This document shows positions 1 through 12,167 of a stretch of DNA of 64,000 nt, in pieces (position 1 is the first letter of the stretch; each line of letters opens with the position of its first letter). Source of the DNA: Malus domestica (lineage: Eukaryota > Streptophyta > Magnoliopsida > Rosales > Rosaceae). The position numbers and the translations under genes were made by a program. Under the pieces are notes generated by a model that was not told the origin of the DNA, made no database searches, and saw nothing but the letters and a program-made list of their open reading frames with translations. The DNA is taken from contig NC_091665.1 of assembly GCF_042453785.1 (NCBI RefSeq), forward strand, positions 27,204,501 to 27,268,500. Direction: 5' to 3'.

Positions 1-110
1 ACGAAACTTCTAAGTATCGGAGTGTGGTGTCGTCTTGACTTGCCTTATCTGTCTCATAGGTAGATGTGGCATCTTCTCTGGAAGTACTCTTCCTCCATCC
101 AGGGGTGGTA
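1..110. repeat. Fragment of an LTR-type interspersed repeat, copy 1
   Basis: This stretch is repeated almost base for base at 63191-63300; I see one difference, TCCTCC versus TTTCTCC-type, near the end. At the far copy the repeat continues both ways into a longer element, but here it stops abruptly at about 110, where 5S-like sequence begins. It is therefore a truncated end of that element. The family is not identified. Confidence 0.7.
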
Positions 111-117
111 TTGTGGG

Positions 118-230
118 GGGGATGCAACACGAGGACTTCCCAGGAGGTCACCCATCCTAGTACTACTCTCGCCCAAACTCGCTTAACTTCGGAGTTCTGA
201 TGGGATCCGGTGCATGTGAGTTGGTATGAT
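118..230 (-). pseudogene. 5S rRNA-like sequence (truncated)
   Basis: On the minus strand this stretch follows the plant 5S rRNA almost throughout. It includes the internal-promoter stretch around CCGAAGTTAAGCG and the 3' part ending GTCCTCGTGTTGCATC. The 5' end is altered: the segment between the conserved CATACCA and GCACCGGATCC differs, and the sequence runs straight into helicase coding sequence near 226. There is no tandem array, so this is a dispersed copy or a 5S-derived retroelement piece. It resembles genuine 5S more than the diverged 5S of Cassandra LTRs, but that origin is not excluded. Confidence 0.65.
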
Positions 231-1935
231 GTACGAGTTAGAAAAACTGTTTGTTGCTGCAAATAGTTCTTTGTCGAAGCATCACCTACCGCAACCAAAC
301 AATTTGATGATGGATAGACTTGCAAATAGGAGTTTGAGAAAAGAGTTAGATTACGATGTCGACAAGATGAAGCATGAGCACTCGCTCTTAATCAGCCAGT
401 TAAATAGGGAGCAACAATATGTTTATGACAATGTCATGGAAACCATTCAGAACAATAGATTTGGCCTATTTTTTGTGCATGGTCATGGTGGCACAGGCAA
501 AACTTTTTTGTGGACAACCATTATTGCTAAAATAAGATCCCAAAATCAGATTGTTTTGGCAGTGGCTTCATCTGGAATTGCTTCCCTCTTGCTTCCTGGT
601 GGAAGAACGACTCACTCTAGATTTAAAATTCCTATCAACGTCACAGATTGTTCGGTTTGTGAAATAAAAAAAGGGACTCATCTTGCAAAACTAATCATTG
701 AAGCTGTTCTTATTCTTTGGGACGAAGCCCCCATGAATCATAAACGATGTTTTGAAACTCTTGATAGATCTCTTCGTGATGTTCTTAAAGGGTCAAAACC
801 AGGTTTTGACCATTTGCCATTTGGGGGTAAGCCGATTCTTTTTGGAGGTGATTTTAGGCAAATTCTTCCTGTTGTTCCAAATGGAAGCGTCGCTGACATT
901 GTTGAAGCTTCATTGACAAGTTCATATCTTTGGCCCTATTTAACTGTATTCTTTTTAAAGCAAAATATGAGACTTTCGAAGACAGGTTTGGACGAAAGGG
1001 AAAAACAAGAACTCGCTGATTTTGCAAGGTGGATATTAGACATTGGCAATGGTACTGTTGTCGGGTCTTTATCTTCAACTGATGAAGAAAGCTATTGGGT
1101 TCAAATACCCGAACAATTCCTTATTCGTTTTGATGAAGATCCCATCAAAGCCATGGTTTCAGCTGTGTATACTGATTTCATGACAAATTTTCAAGATGTG
1201 TCATATTTGAAAGAGAGAGCTATTGTGGCACCACGTAATGATACAGTTGCTGGAATAAATGATTTTCTGTTGGGTATGGTGCCCGGTGAAAGTCGTACCT
1301 ATCTCAGTTTTGATTCAGTGTCTTCTTCAACAGAAAATTTAGAAAATTTAGATGTGCTTTATCCAACAGAATTTCTAAACCAACTTGATTTGCCTGGTTT
1401 GCCGCATCACAAGTTGGTTTTGAAAGTTGGCACCCCAGTGATGTTGATCAGGAATTTAAACCAAAGTGTTGGGTTGTGTAACGGAACACGGTTGGTTGTG
1501 ATCCAATTAAACGACAGAATTATACAAGCAAAAATCATTACAGGAAGCAACATCGGTGAAAGAGTTTTTATCCCCAGGATAATTACTGAATCATCCCAGC
1601 ACAAATTTCCCTTTATCTTGCGAAGGCGACAATTCCCTCTCAAAATTTGTTATGCGATGACAATCAACAAAAGCCAAGGACAATCCTTGAAAATTGTCGG
1701 TTTGTATCTATCGCAGCCTGTTTTTTCTCATGGGCAACTATATGTTGCGGTGTCTAGAGTCACCGCAAAAAAAGGTCTAAAAATTGTTATTACTAATGAT
1801 TCCGACATGCCCTACGGTTATACAAAAAACATAGTTTATAAAGATGTTTTGAAACATTTGCATCAAGGTATAAGTTTGCATTGTTATTTTGTCCTTTCAT
1901 TTATTTTTCTAAACATGACTCCGCCGTTACTTTGA
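226..1935 (+). pseudogene. Helitron Pif1-family helicase, N-terminally truncated
   Basis: The open frame of about 569 codons covers a complete superfamily-1 Pif1-type helicase core. Walker A is GHGGTGKT near residue 85; Walker B/DEA is LILWDEAP; GGDFRQILP is motif III-like; and QGQSLKIVGLYL with VAVSR forms the C-terminal motifs V-VI. In plant Helitrons this is the C-terminal half of the Rep/Hel protein, which unwinds DNA during rolling-circle transposition. The HUH nuclease half is absent because the frame begins at the junction with the 5S-like sequence, so the first ATG is probably not a real start. No internal stop is seen. The last about 45 codons recur at 11971-12108 in element B. Confidence 0.85.
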
Positions 1936-1981
1936 TAAATTAGCTTATTAAGTTTTCAATTTTTTTTTTTGTATTTAGATT

Positions 1982-2053
1982 GATGGAGATGATGCCGCTT
2001 CATTTTCTAAGACCATACTAGCCAGCAAACAAGCTCCAAATCAGAGTTTGCAG
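1982..2053 (+). pseudogene. Remnant of Helitron RPA exon 1 in element A
   Basis: This short stretch matches the first codons of the RPA gene of element B (12168 onward). It carries an in-frame TAG where element B has a glutamine codon (PYQPAN in B, PY-stop-PAN here). Similarity ends at TTTGCAG (2053). It lies about 45 bases after the helicase stop, the same helicase-then-RPA order and spacing as in B. Confidence 0.7.
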
Positions 2054-2055
2054 GT

Positions 2056-5000
2056 CGGTGATCAATATGTGATCATAATGAATATTTATATATAGATAAA
2101 TAATTGAAACTTTTAGTTCCAGGAATAGGTATGAGTGGTTATTGAAATCTGTTCTGTTGTGTTTTTTTCTGCAGGAAAGGCAAGAAATTACAATTGAAAA
2201 AGCCAAGTGTAATAAGTGAAAATGTATCACCATTGTGAAAGGGCTGCAACTTTTTGGTGAGCTATCTGTTGTATTATATTCTTTGTCTTTCTATTTGGAG
2301 ACTTTTATTTAAATCCTAGCATAATAGGTAAGTGCAATTTACTTTTGGATTTGGTTCTTCACTAATGGGATGTTGTGGGGGCATCATTTAGGAGAGATAG
2401 GGGAGGGGATTGGGTGCAGAGAGAGGTGAGGGCAGGTGCACGATTAGGGGGACAGAAAGAGAGTTGATTGGGTCCACCATGAGCGGAGCTCCTTTGAAAT
2501 TTGAAAGCCCGATCTGAGATGCAATTTCCATAATCCTGTTCGCCCTGAAATCCGACAACGTCGTCATCTCCTCTCGCAACCTGTAAGTGTTACTCCACTT
2601 TGGTTCTCAGTAATTTGGAGTTTGTAGCACTTTTGGCTTTTCAATTCTAAAAAGTGATTCTTGAAATTCTTTTTGCAGATATTAAAATTGTACGACCCAG
2701 AAGTGACGGGCATACCAAATGGATCCATGGATGGATAAAACTATTAAGAAGACTCATGTCAGCCGCCAAGCTACCCGGAAAGTAAGACTTCAAATTTGAG
2801 TTGTCTTTCATATCTGTGTGTGATTTTGATTTCTTTCGTTCTGGATGGGTTTTGATTTCTTTGATTCGAGTGTTTAACAGATAGGTATTTTCTTTTGCTT
2901 GGTTGAGAAAATGAAAGCCTGTTATGTAAATTTATCGTTTTTGTCTCAATTTTTTATATTAATTGGACGACAGTGATCCTCATATGGCAGATCCTCTTCT
3001 TGAATGGTGAATGACTGAAAAATATAGTCCCATCACCGCAGAAAATGAGCTGTCCATTATGACCATAATCCATGGAGGTAATCTCACTGTCGAACATTTT
3101 ATGAATGACTCTCCCAATGCTAAAATTGAAAACTTGAAATATAGATGTAAAAGTTCCACCAAACAAATACAATCAATTAAATTGATAATATCCTTGCAAC
3201 CCTATAACTTTATTGGAATAAAAAAAAAAATAGCTCCCTCATCCTTCAGGAAAAGGATAATCAAATATGAAAGTAGCAATAAAAACTTTTTGTGTGGGGA
3301 TGTCTAATGATATGTTCCATTGTGATTGTAATGCAATGCATAGAATAAATGGTGTTTTGTTCATCTTATCAGGAGCAGTAAAATCTTTAGTTATAAATTA
3401 TGAATCCGTATTCATATTAATTTGAGATCCAAGATGTTTTTTAAACTAAAAGAAAGAGTTATAAAGTAAATATGGCTGTAAGACCATTGGACCAGAACAC
3501 CACATACTCTAATAATATATGATGAAAACTACTCATTGTTCTCTTATTCATTTTCTAATTCTTCTCTTTAAGGTATAATATGAAAATCTTATTTCAAAAT
3601 TGTGTTTTTTCCCTTCAGAGAAAATTTGGGCTATAAGAGCTCAGTGCAAAGCTTCCTATAAGCATGGGAAAAAACCAAGCCACAATTCCACGCAAGGTAG
3701 TTCAATCGTTCATTTTCGTGTAATTAGTACTTGCCCTCCAAGTATTAGATTTCTTGCAATTTTACTTTTGTAGTGCTCTTATAGTTTGCCATTTTTTTTT
3801 GAGATGCTTTTAATTCTTATTACATAGGGGAGCAATAGTTCATGAGTGCGAATTTTTGTTTCGTTGTGTTTGGGGTTCAGAAGTGAATGCATTACACATG
3901 AATAGCTGGCTGTGAACTTATCCCATGTATCTCTATGTTTTCACTTTATTCATGTGCTGAATTATGGTTTCTCTCTAAATTGAAGAACTAAAAATGGCAA
4001 CCAATCAAAAAAGCAATTAGATTATGAAATGGGTACTTTAGTTCTCATCATTTCTTTGTTTTGTAAATTTCATTTATTCATCTTCTTTTGACAGTGTATT
4101 CAATTGTATTTTTTGTTTTCCCTGCTTCGTTTATTTTATGCTTACATGTTCTTTTGTAAACCCGGTGTCTTTCTCTACAAGCTATGCATGAAGATTTGTT
4201 GTTGTTCTCAGCTAATAGAGATAATTTCACAAATTATGTTTTTAAAGTAAGACAAAATACTTCTTCAGGATAACTGGGGTTGCTCGGACCTGTTTTCACT
4301 ACAAATAGGATGTATCTTTTATATAAAAGAAGAAAATGGTGAGTTGCCAAAATTTCATTCTTCATCTTGATTTCTTTCATGATGCTTTTTGTTTCATTTT
4401 GATTCTTCCATTAGCTTTGCTAATTGCTACCACAAAATTTGAAATTTAACATCAATTACATGGTAAATGAACTTTAGAGATCAAGTAGAGAGTGAAATGA
4501 GAGTAGTAGTCACTTTCTCTCAGGTCTCTCTACACAAGGTTTCCAAATAGTTTTCCCTTATTTTTTGTAATTGTTTTTTTTAGTTTAATGGGATGGAATT
4601 AAATAGTTAAGGTACCATACTAATGAATGTACTTTATTGAATTTTTAGTAATCAGAATGTGACAAAATGAACACCTTTTTGTGTTTTTAATTTTTCTCAC
4701 CTTTTCGAATTCAGTCCCACGCCACCATGTCCAGCTCGCTCGGTTACCATAACTGACACAAAAATTGGAAGTACCATATACCCAGTCACATACACTCAGG
4801 AAATCACAGCCACGCGAAAAGAAGCTTCCTTTTTTTGGTAATCGAAGAAAGCTGCTTCCTTTAAAAACCAGAAAAGTCAAAGCGACTGCCTTTTCTCTCT
4901 CTTCTCATCACCATCACTTTTTGTGTCTAATTGGAGTAAGTGTTTCCCAATGCACCTACTTTGGATCTTCAATTTTTTTCCCTGCATGTTTATTTACATT

Positions 5001-7000
5001 CCCAGCGTTTTCACTACAACCATTAGATTTGTTATTTTGTTTTCTCTCTCTTATTTTTTTTTTTTGGTTTTGAACAATAAAGTCATCATCTTGCTTCCCC
5101 ATTAACATTTGGCACAAATAAACAAATTAAAGTTTTAGATTGGATTTAATGCATGCCCAAGATTGGATTTTGAGGAAAGTTTTTTAAAGTTAATGGTTAG
5201 ATTGCTGACGATTAATATGTAAACATTTTAAATCCAACCAGGTGCATAGACTTGAATTGCAAGTTTACATTTCCACTGTAATTTATAATTGCACCATAGA
5301 GAACCACTATAATTGTGAATGTTCTTATGCTAATTAAATGCTTAATAAATTTTGTAAAAAAAAAATATATATTTTATATGGTTCCAACAAATTTAGAATG
5401 TGCAAGAAATAGGAAAAGGAATTTGTATACATTGTTTGTTCATTTGATTTTGCTGAATATTAATTTTACTGTAATTGTTTGCTTTGTGTTTTAGGTTTTT
5501 GGAATTTTGATGTTTGGTGGTTATTTTGTGTTTCGATTAAAGCATTCGGTAATATGTGACTCTGTTGGTGCATGATCTCAGGATTCCAAATATAGTTCTC
5601 AAACTATATTTTGGGATCCCACTTCATATGCCAATACATTTTGTAGTTTCTTTGTGTTGAGCAGAAAGCTTGGGAAGTTGCATAGATCACATTCAAGAAT
5701 TTGGTGATGATGGTTTCATGATTTGGATGGTTGGGAGTATAGTGTATTTGTTTGGCATTGAATCACATTTTCCGCTCTTTCGCAACCCATAAGCACCTTA
5801 CATGGTGTAGGGAAGGGTAAATGATTCTTATTCTGTTAATTGGTCTGTATGTGTTTCATTCTCCACTTCAACTCCTTTGTTTGGTAATGTTATAAACTGT
5901 ATTCATACAGCATAGACTAATGCTTAAATTAGATATTGCAAAAAAAAAGGGTCTTTATCTTCTAAATCCTTAGCTTGCTCTACCTTGAATATGTTTCGAG
6001 TTCTTTTATATAAGATTATCCCTTATGAAGAAGTGAACTAAATAGGGTGATTCTTATATTTCTTAAAATTTGTTCCCCAAAATGATTGTGACGATGATGA
6101 AAAATGTTTATTATCTGATTTTAAGATAAGGGGTTAAATACAGTAAAAGTAACTCAAACTATGTTCAAAGAGGGAGGGAGAGAGAGAGAGATGGATTTGG
6201 TGAGAGGAAGGCATGCGGCTTGCAAGCAGACAAAGTTCTAGGGTTTGAGACTTGGTTTCAAAAAAGTGAAGGGGCCGGAGTGGGGGTAAGGCTTGGGCTG
6301 GGTTTGTGGAATGGTGCTGGATTAGTTACAAACAGAGAAGGGGATGAGGGTGTGGAATGTCAAGGACAAAAAGGGAGAGGGAGGTCTGCCAAACATTGGG
6401 ATTGATGGTGAGGGGATTGTAGGGCAGACATGAGGCCATGCTGCCTGTGAGATAGAGATAGAAAGAGACATAGAGAGAGAGAAACAGAGCGAAAAAGGGT
6501 GGGATTTCAGGGATTTGCAAATTCTTCCCCTTGCTGCCTGTTCCGTTCTGATTTGAAGATTTCTCAAGTGACTATAATTTCATGATAGGTTGGTTTAAAG
6601 CGGTTCCAAAATATGGGATCGTTTGGGATATGTTCCCCTCTCTCTACATCTTAGATCTCAGCAGTTTCATAAATTAGGGTCACAAATTTCTCTCTAACTT
6701 CTGATTTTTGAATTTGTGCTCAGTTTTTTGTTTGTTGTAATTTTTGGCCTATGGTCTGATTGACGTTGGGTTTGCTCAAATTTACAGGTCTATGTGTGCA
6801 GCAAGCAAAATCCTTTCATTCAAATGAGCTTCTTGGGTCTCTTTAACTTGACAGCAGCTGACCTACCTAGGTTAGTAATCTTAAATTGATTTCTTGATTT
6901 CTGTTGTTAAATGTTTATCTTAAATTGATTCCTTCCAGGTTATTTTCGTCTGCAGCTTTTGTTTTGGCTCCAGAATACCATATGGAGACATATCATCTTT

Positions 7001-7041
<41 letters not shown>

Positions 7042-7826
7042 TTATGATCTCTGTCTTTCGTTCTTTAGGTGCGCACCATCAAGGGTGTATTGTTCTTTGT
7101 TTTAAGGTCAGTTTCCTTTTTTTTTTTTTTTGGTTTTTTTGTAGGTTTTTAGTTCGTTAATTTGTCACTGTGTTTAGATTTTTCGTTCGTGTATGATTAA
7201 ATGGGTATTAGGTTTTGATTGTTGAAAATATGATTTTTTTTCTGCTTAATCTTCTTGCTCTTTTATATAGAATTTTTGGATTTCAGTTGCAAGGGTAAAC
7301 AGAACACTAAAATCTCATAAATCGATATTGCCATTTGTATTAATGCATTTCCATTTTCGTTGCTTTCCAGGATAGGTGCATCGAGACCTAAAAATGTATG
7401 TGTGAACTTCATACATTTTTGTGAGGCTCGGAGCCTTCAAGGGTAAGTATTTTTGCTTTGTTGTGATGTTAAAATGATGTGTGTGTTGGGGTTGGGGAGG
7501 GATAGTGGTTCTTTCAGATTACTGGACTATGGTTGTTAAATTGACACGTTCTTAGATTATTGGATTACGGTTATTTACCTTCTCTCTGAATTTAGCATGT
7601 TTGAGAATTGATAATGGATTTACTATGTTTCAGAATTTTGGATCGTTGGAGTAAAAACTTGGTTCTTTGGCATTTGAAGATAAATAATCATACACCTTTT
7701 TTTGTTCAGAGCTTAATCAAGGGGACATCCTTATTTAGATTTTCTTCTCTGTGAAAAAGTAAATTAGACCTCAATTTTTTTAGGGTTCTCTAATTTCTGT
7801 GATTTTTTATATGTATTTTATGGTTT
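2056..7826. other. Filler DNA replacing the RPA body of Helitron A
   Basis: No long reading frame with a recognisable product is present. Several short exon-like pieces lie between plausible splice sites on the plus strand, for example about 2678-2782, 3620-3695, 6787-6870 and 7372-7442. One open stretch on the minus strand at about 2440-2580 (residues EEMTTLSDFRAN) ends at an acceptor-like CTTACAG. 4760-4930 resembles a pyrimidine-rich 5' UTR. A (CT)n run sits at about 6993-7037. The stretch at 7616-7690 is similar to 10936-11040 in the leader of element B. The best reading is captured or nested sequence; I could not name a parent gene. Confidence 0.45.
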
Positions 7827-8350
7827 GTGACATCTGTTATACAAATGTTTACTAAACTATGATTCATGTTTTTTATTATAGGGCTAAAGATGTTCGCCCA
7901 CCGAAAAAATGAATGGCTAGAGTCTCCGTTATAAATTGCCACAAAGTTGCTCTGCTCTATTTTGCCTTTAAAACATGTACAGCTGAAAACTTAGTTGTTG
8001 AAACAACAACAGAACCTTTTTTTGAGTTTTTTCTAACTGCCTAAACAGGTACCTAGGTTGTAGGGTGTGTATTTTGTCACCTTAACTATAGGGGAAAATA
8101 TGTAATAACTACATCTTCCTTTTGTAACTAACAGAAACAGGCATCCTGCATCTTTAGTCCTTTGAACATTTGGGTTTCTGTTTTTGTAACTACTTAAACA
8201 GGTGCCTAAACTGCAGGGCATGTATTTTGTCATTGTAACTGCAAGTGCAAAATATGTGTGGACTGCAACTTTCTTCTATAGCTTATGGAAACAAGCATAC
8301 TGCATCTTTGTTGCTTTGAACATTTATGCTTGAAACATTAGCTTCCAAAA
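7826..8350 (+). pseudogene. Last intron end, last exon and 3' UTR of RPA in element A
   Basis: The sequence parallels 15771-16290 of element B: the intron end ATGATTCATG...TTATAG, a final exon with GATGTTCGCCCAC and a TGA, and then a long 3' UTR. The UTR contains an imperfect tandem duplication with units starting near 8038 and 8186, each around CCTAxxxTGxAGGG, TATTTTGTCA and ACTGCATCTT. The upstream RPA exons are missing here. Confidence 0.65.
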
Positions 8351-8821
8351 AAATTGCTTTTTATTTAATGTTGATCTGCATACTGTTTTTAGTTAATAGA
8401 AATTGACTGGTAATTAACAACATTACCATTTAGATGCCTTCAATTGTTCTTATTGAAAGTATTTAGTTGAATTCTACTATTTACAGCAAACCATATATAC
8501 AATGATGTAATTCTAAGAGGAGAGATTTAATGGCATTACTATGTTTTTAGTTCAATTCAATGATGCAAACTGTTAATTTCCTTTGCAGTTGCTTTTATTT
8601 CAACACTGCACTCTTCTTTCAATCTTTCATTCTTATGAATCCTCAAAATATTATTTTTGTACAAAATTAGTTCGCCAAATCCACATGACGGTGTTAAAAT
8701 TGAGAGTCGTTGAAATAATATGATTTTGTTGGAATCTGATGGTATTAAACTGCAACAAATAAATTTTTCCCGTTGTGTTCAATTTTTGAAGGGCTTCCTT
8801 TACACTATCTCAGTAAGTGCA
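8351..8821. other. No supported feature
   Basis: AT-rich sequence downstream of the element A 3' UTR. I see no reading frame, Helitron terminus or repeat that I can support. Confidence 0.4.
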
Positions 8822-8831
8822 AGCAAAGCAC

Positions 8832-9031
8832 GGCTTCAGATTTGCTGTCCCAAAAAATGTGCCTCATTTGTGTCTCATTGCTATTATATTGACACATGTC
8901 CTTTAAATTCAAATGTTAAATAAATAAAATTAACAAAATTAACTTTTAAGTTAAGTTAAAAGATATGTGTCAAACATATTAACAAGGAGACACAATTGAG
9001 ACATACTTTTGGGGACAGCAAATCTGCTGTC
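8832..9031. mobile_element. Mutator-like MITE, 200 bp, with 10-bp target duplication
   Basis: The ends are inverted repeats: the left end reads CAGATTTGCTGTCCC and the right end is its complement GGGACAGCAAATCTG, followed inward by matching GTGTCTC/GAGACAC stretches. The element is flanked by a perfect direct repeat AGCAAAGCAC at 8822-8831 and 9032-9041. A 10-bp target duplication with a long TIR is typical of Mutator-type non-autonomous elements. There is no coding capacity. Confidence 0.8.
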
Positions 9032-9253
9032 AGCAAAGCACAAGCAAATAAATTTTAATTCTCCTACAATTAGGGGGAGACGGGTTAGGACGATGGGAAA
9101 TGGACCAGTTTCTTTTTTTATTCCTTGAGTCCATTATTTTGTAAGTGGTCTGCCAACTACTTAATTTAATAAGATTAGTTTAGGACTTTGTGAGCACGGG
9201 TGCTGCACGTTGATAACAAAACAATTTAAAAGTTGAGAAACCTTATCCACTCA

Positions 9254-11970
9254 TCTATTCTATTAAACCTTAAAAATACCTCCCAATATGAATATAAATT
9301 AAATATAACTAAAAAAATACAAATAAAACAAACAATACTAGAGAAAGCAATGTCACCCACAAAAATCAGAAGAAGAACAATAGCATATCTGATGTTGACC
9401 TCCTTAACATTGAAGATTGACTTCTTCGAAAACCGGCTCCTCCTCTACTCCTATTTCGGCTCAACATATTGGGTTTGGGTTAGAAGGGCAATTTTGTCCT
9501 GTTTATTTGAGACGGATTGGGGTGGGTTTAGGTTTCCTGTCATTTAGTGTGCTTTTCGGGGATGGGAGACCATGCCTACGATTGAAAGAGAGAGAGAGAG
9601 ACAGAGCGAGAGAGAGAGGGAGAGGGAGGAGTGGGGATCTCAGCGCCAAAAAGGGGGCAGAGAGCATGCTATGCGTTTTTTGGGCTTAACGGGTTACCCC
9701 ACGCGGTTGGTGAGCAGAGGAGGTCTGAGGAAAGTATGGGAGAGGAGAGGGTTTTCAGTTTTCTACTCTGATTCAACAGGTAAAACACTGTTGAGAAATC
9801 ATTGTTTGTTGTTTGTTCCCATTTACTTTGTTAAAACTGTGATTGACATTTTTTTTGTTTCAATAAAATTGCAATGGATGTTTATAGCCTGCTTAGTTAG
9901 AACTTAGGTGTTAGGAACATAGGTCTGTTCAGTGAACTGTTTCGTACATTGTTAGAGTCAGGTTTGTGTCTTTTAAACTTAGGGTGTTGTACTGTTCTCA
10001 TTTCTGTTTTCTTCATGCTTTGCTGCTGTTTCCTTCTCAGCAAGTCAAATTGAGGTTCCTTTTCTGCTCTACATCCTTTGAATATCCCTCTGTTGCTAGG
10101 TTGTTTCTCCATGTTTTGTTGCTTCTGTATTTGTGTGATAAGGGTGTTAGAAGCCTGTATTATTTATTGTTTTGCTCCTATGTTGCTAGGTAGTATGATT
10201 TTGGAACAAGTTTCTTCTCTATGTGTTCAAATGCATCATTGTTTTTTGTTATTCAGTTTCTTTTTCACCATTTGCTCTCTTCTGATCATTGAGGGTTTAA
10301 TAGCACTTGGGAATTCAGCACAGAGAAATTATCTACTCTATTTATTTCTACTAAGCAATATTTCTTTGCCGAGATTATGTCCAACTTTATCATACTTGAA
10401 GCCGCTATGCTATGCCATCAGCTGCTTCTAATTTTCTAAACAGTTAATACTATCTTAAAATTGATATTATGATTCCTTATAATTGAAATGCTAATGATTC
10501 GAACCTCATGACTGAATTATTATAACTCTGTAAGACTTATACTAACATGAATGAAAGTTGTTGACATGCTTACCATGTTAACTCATATCCATTTGCTACT
10601 ATTCTCCTACTTATATGAAGACGTTAAGAGTAGTGGAAGAAGATAAAGAGCTTGACTTAGTGATCCTGTTTCCTTTACATGAGGAAAGAAACATAATAAA
10701 AGTTAATCTTCCTATCAATTTCCAGTTCATTATAGCGTTGGCTGAGGCCTCTTGAAGTTTACTCAACATTTCACTTAGGCCTTAACCTTTGGTATTCTTC
10801 GTTGAACCAAATTAGTTCTATTGGATTCAAAATATTTGTAAATTTTTTTTTTTTTTTTTGGTGTGTCTTTTTGGTCATTTGGCTAAAATTTCATTACATT
10901 TGGTCTTTAAATTTGAAAGTATCTGAGTTGCTAACGGATTTACTTTGTTTGCAGATTTCATAAATTTGGATCGTTGGAGGAAGAAGTTGGTTCTATACCG
11001 TTTTGAGGTATACAATTATACGCCATCGCTTTTATTCAAAGCCTAATAAGCTATCTACCTTTTTTTATTTATATTTGTGAAGCTTTCATGTTTGGAATTT
11101 AAATATATAATTCAATTTTTGTCGTTTGAGCTTATGTTGGAACTAAGTTTCTTTCTATTTAGTTTGCATACATGTATCTGACCGTTTATGTCAAGGTTGA
11201 GATAACTAAGCATCCATTTGGTCGTTTGAGCTTAGAATGGAACTTGGCTTCTTTCTATTTTGTGCATATGTCTGTATGTTTCTATTTATGAAAGCTTGAG
11301 ATAATTGAGCATTTATTTGTACCAAACCCGTTCCAATTGAATGGTTGTTGTATTTGTTCCAAACACCATTCGAATTCGATGATTGGTATATTTGTTCTAA
11401 ACCCCATTACAATTGTATTTGCTTGGATGGGCTGTTAGTACAGGGATAGTTAGATTAGGAATTTTGTTTTGCCATTTTCTGATTGGTATCTAATTACAGA
11501 TTTTGTGTTGCATGTCTCCATGTTTGAGTGTATGTCCTGTCTGTGTAGTTAGTTTGGGCTGTTTTTAGATTCTTAAATAGTGTTGCTTAATATTGTTTAT
11601 AAGGTTATTTTTATAACCGGAGGAGCAGGGGTATTGTACCAACTGAACTTAGAGTTGTGAACATAACTGAATTGATAGGTAAGAAAAGTAGTGGGAGAAC
11701 TTTCATGGGTAAGAATAAGATCGCCATTTTTTGCATCCTCTTAGCTCAATTTGGTAGTTAGATGTCCATTAAAGACACAGTCAAGGTTTAGATTCAATGT
11801 GTTTTGTATAATTTTGTTTTTTAGTATTAAACAAGCAAGAAGCCACCTTTCAAGGACTGAAGCATATGTAAGAAAATATTTAAAACTGAAAACCATTTAT
11901 AATTAAAAAAAAAGGGACGGATTAACTAAAGAAAAGTTGAAAAAAATTATCTTCCCCATATATTACTCAT
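9254..11970. other. Leader region of Helitron B
   Basis: This is a 2.7 kb stretch with a purine-rich GA tract at about 9583-9630 and no convincing coding frame; the open frames at 9233-9907 and 9966-10431 have low-complexity, non-protein-like composition. The part at about 10936-11080 resembles 7616-7730 in element A, so some of it is shared Helitron-family sequence. The junction with helicase sequence is abrupt at about 11970. Confidence 0.4.
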
Positions 11971-12108
11971 GATTCCGACATGCCTTACGGTTATACAAAA
12001 AACATAGGTCATAAAGATGTTCTAAAACATTTACATGAAGATATAAATTTGCATTTTTATTTTGTCATTTTGTTTATTTTTCTAAACATAACTCCGCCGT
12101 TACTTTGA
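11971..12108 (+). pseudogene. Helicase C-terminal tail relic in Helitron B
   Basis: Forty-five codons plus TGA match the end of the element A helicase (1798-1935), starting at DSDMPYGYTKN and ending TPPLL. Everything upstream of this tail, including all helicase motifs, has been replaced. It ends 59 bases before the RPA start codon, preserving the original helicase-RPA arrangement. Confidence 0.8.
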
Positions 12109-12167
12109 TAAATCAGCTTATTAAGTTTTCAATTTAATTGCTTCTCAATTTTTTTCTATTTAGATTC

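Larger units (their letters stand above)
226..8350 (+). mobile_element. Helitron A, truncated and internally rearranged
   Basis: This element contains, in order, a Pif1-like helicase C-terminal part (226-1935), a remnant of RPA exon 1 (1982-2053), 5.8 kb of other DNA, and then the last intron, last exon and 3' UTR of the RPA gene (about 7826-8350). These ends match element B at 11971-12240 and 15771-16280. The Rep (HUH) part and the 5' terminus are missing at the left, and no hairpin plus CTRR end was found at the right. Nearly the whole RPA body is replaced by unrelated sequence. Assignment to Helitrons follows from the helicase-RPA gene pair; the exact borders are estimates. Confidence 0.65.

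Noticed and set aside
111-235. Cassandra TRIM LTR
   Set aside because: The 5S-like part is closer to a genuine plant 5S gene than to the diverged 5S of Cassandra as I remember it, and no Cassandra LTR ends are visible. Kept only as an alternative.
9966-10431. Overlapping open frames rich in Cys, Phe and Leu
   Set aside because: Two overlapping frames with T-rich, membrane-like composition and no family motif; consistent with non-coding leader sequence of Helitron B.
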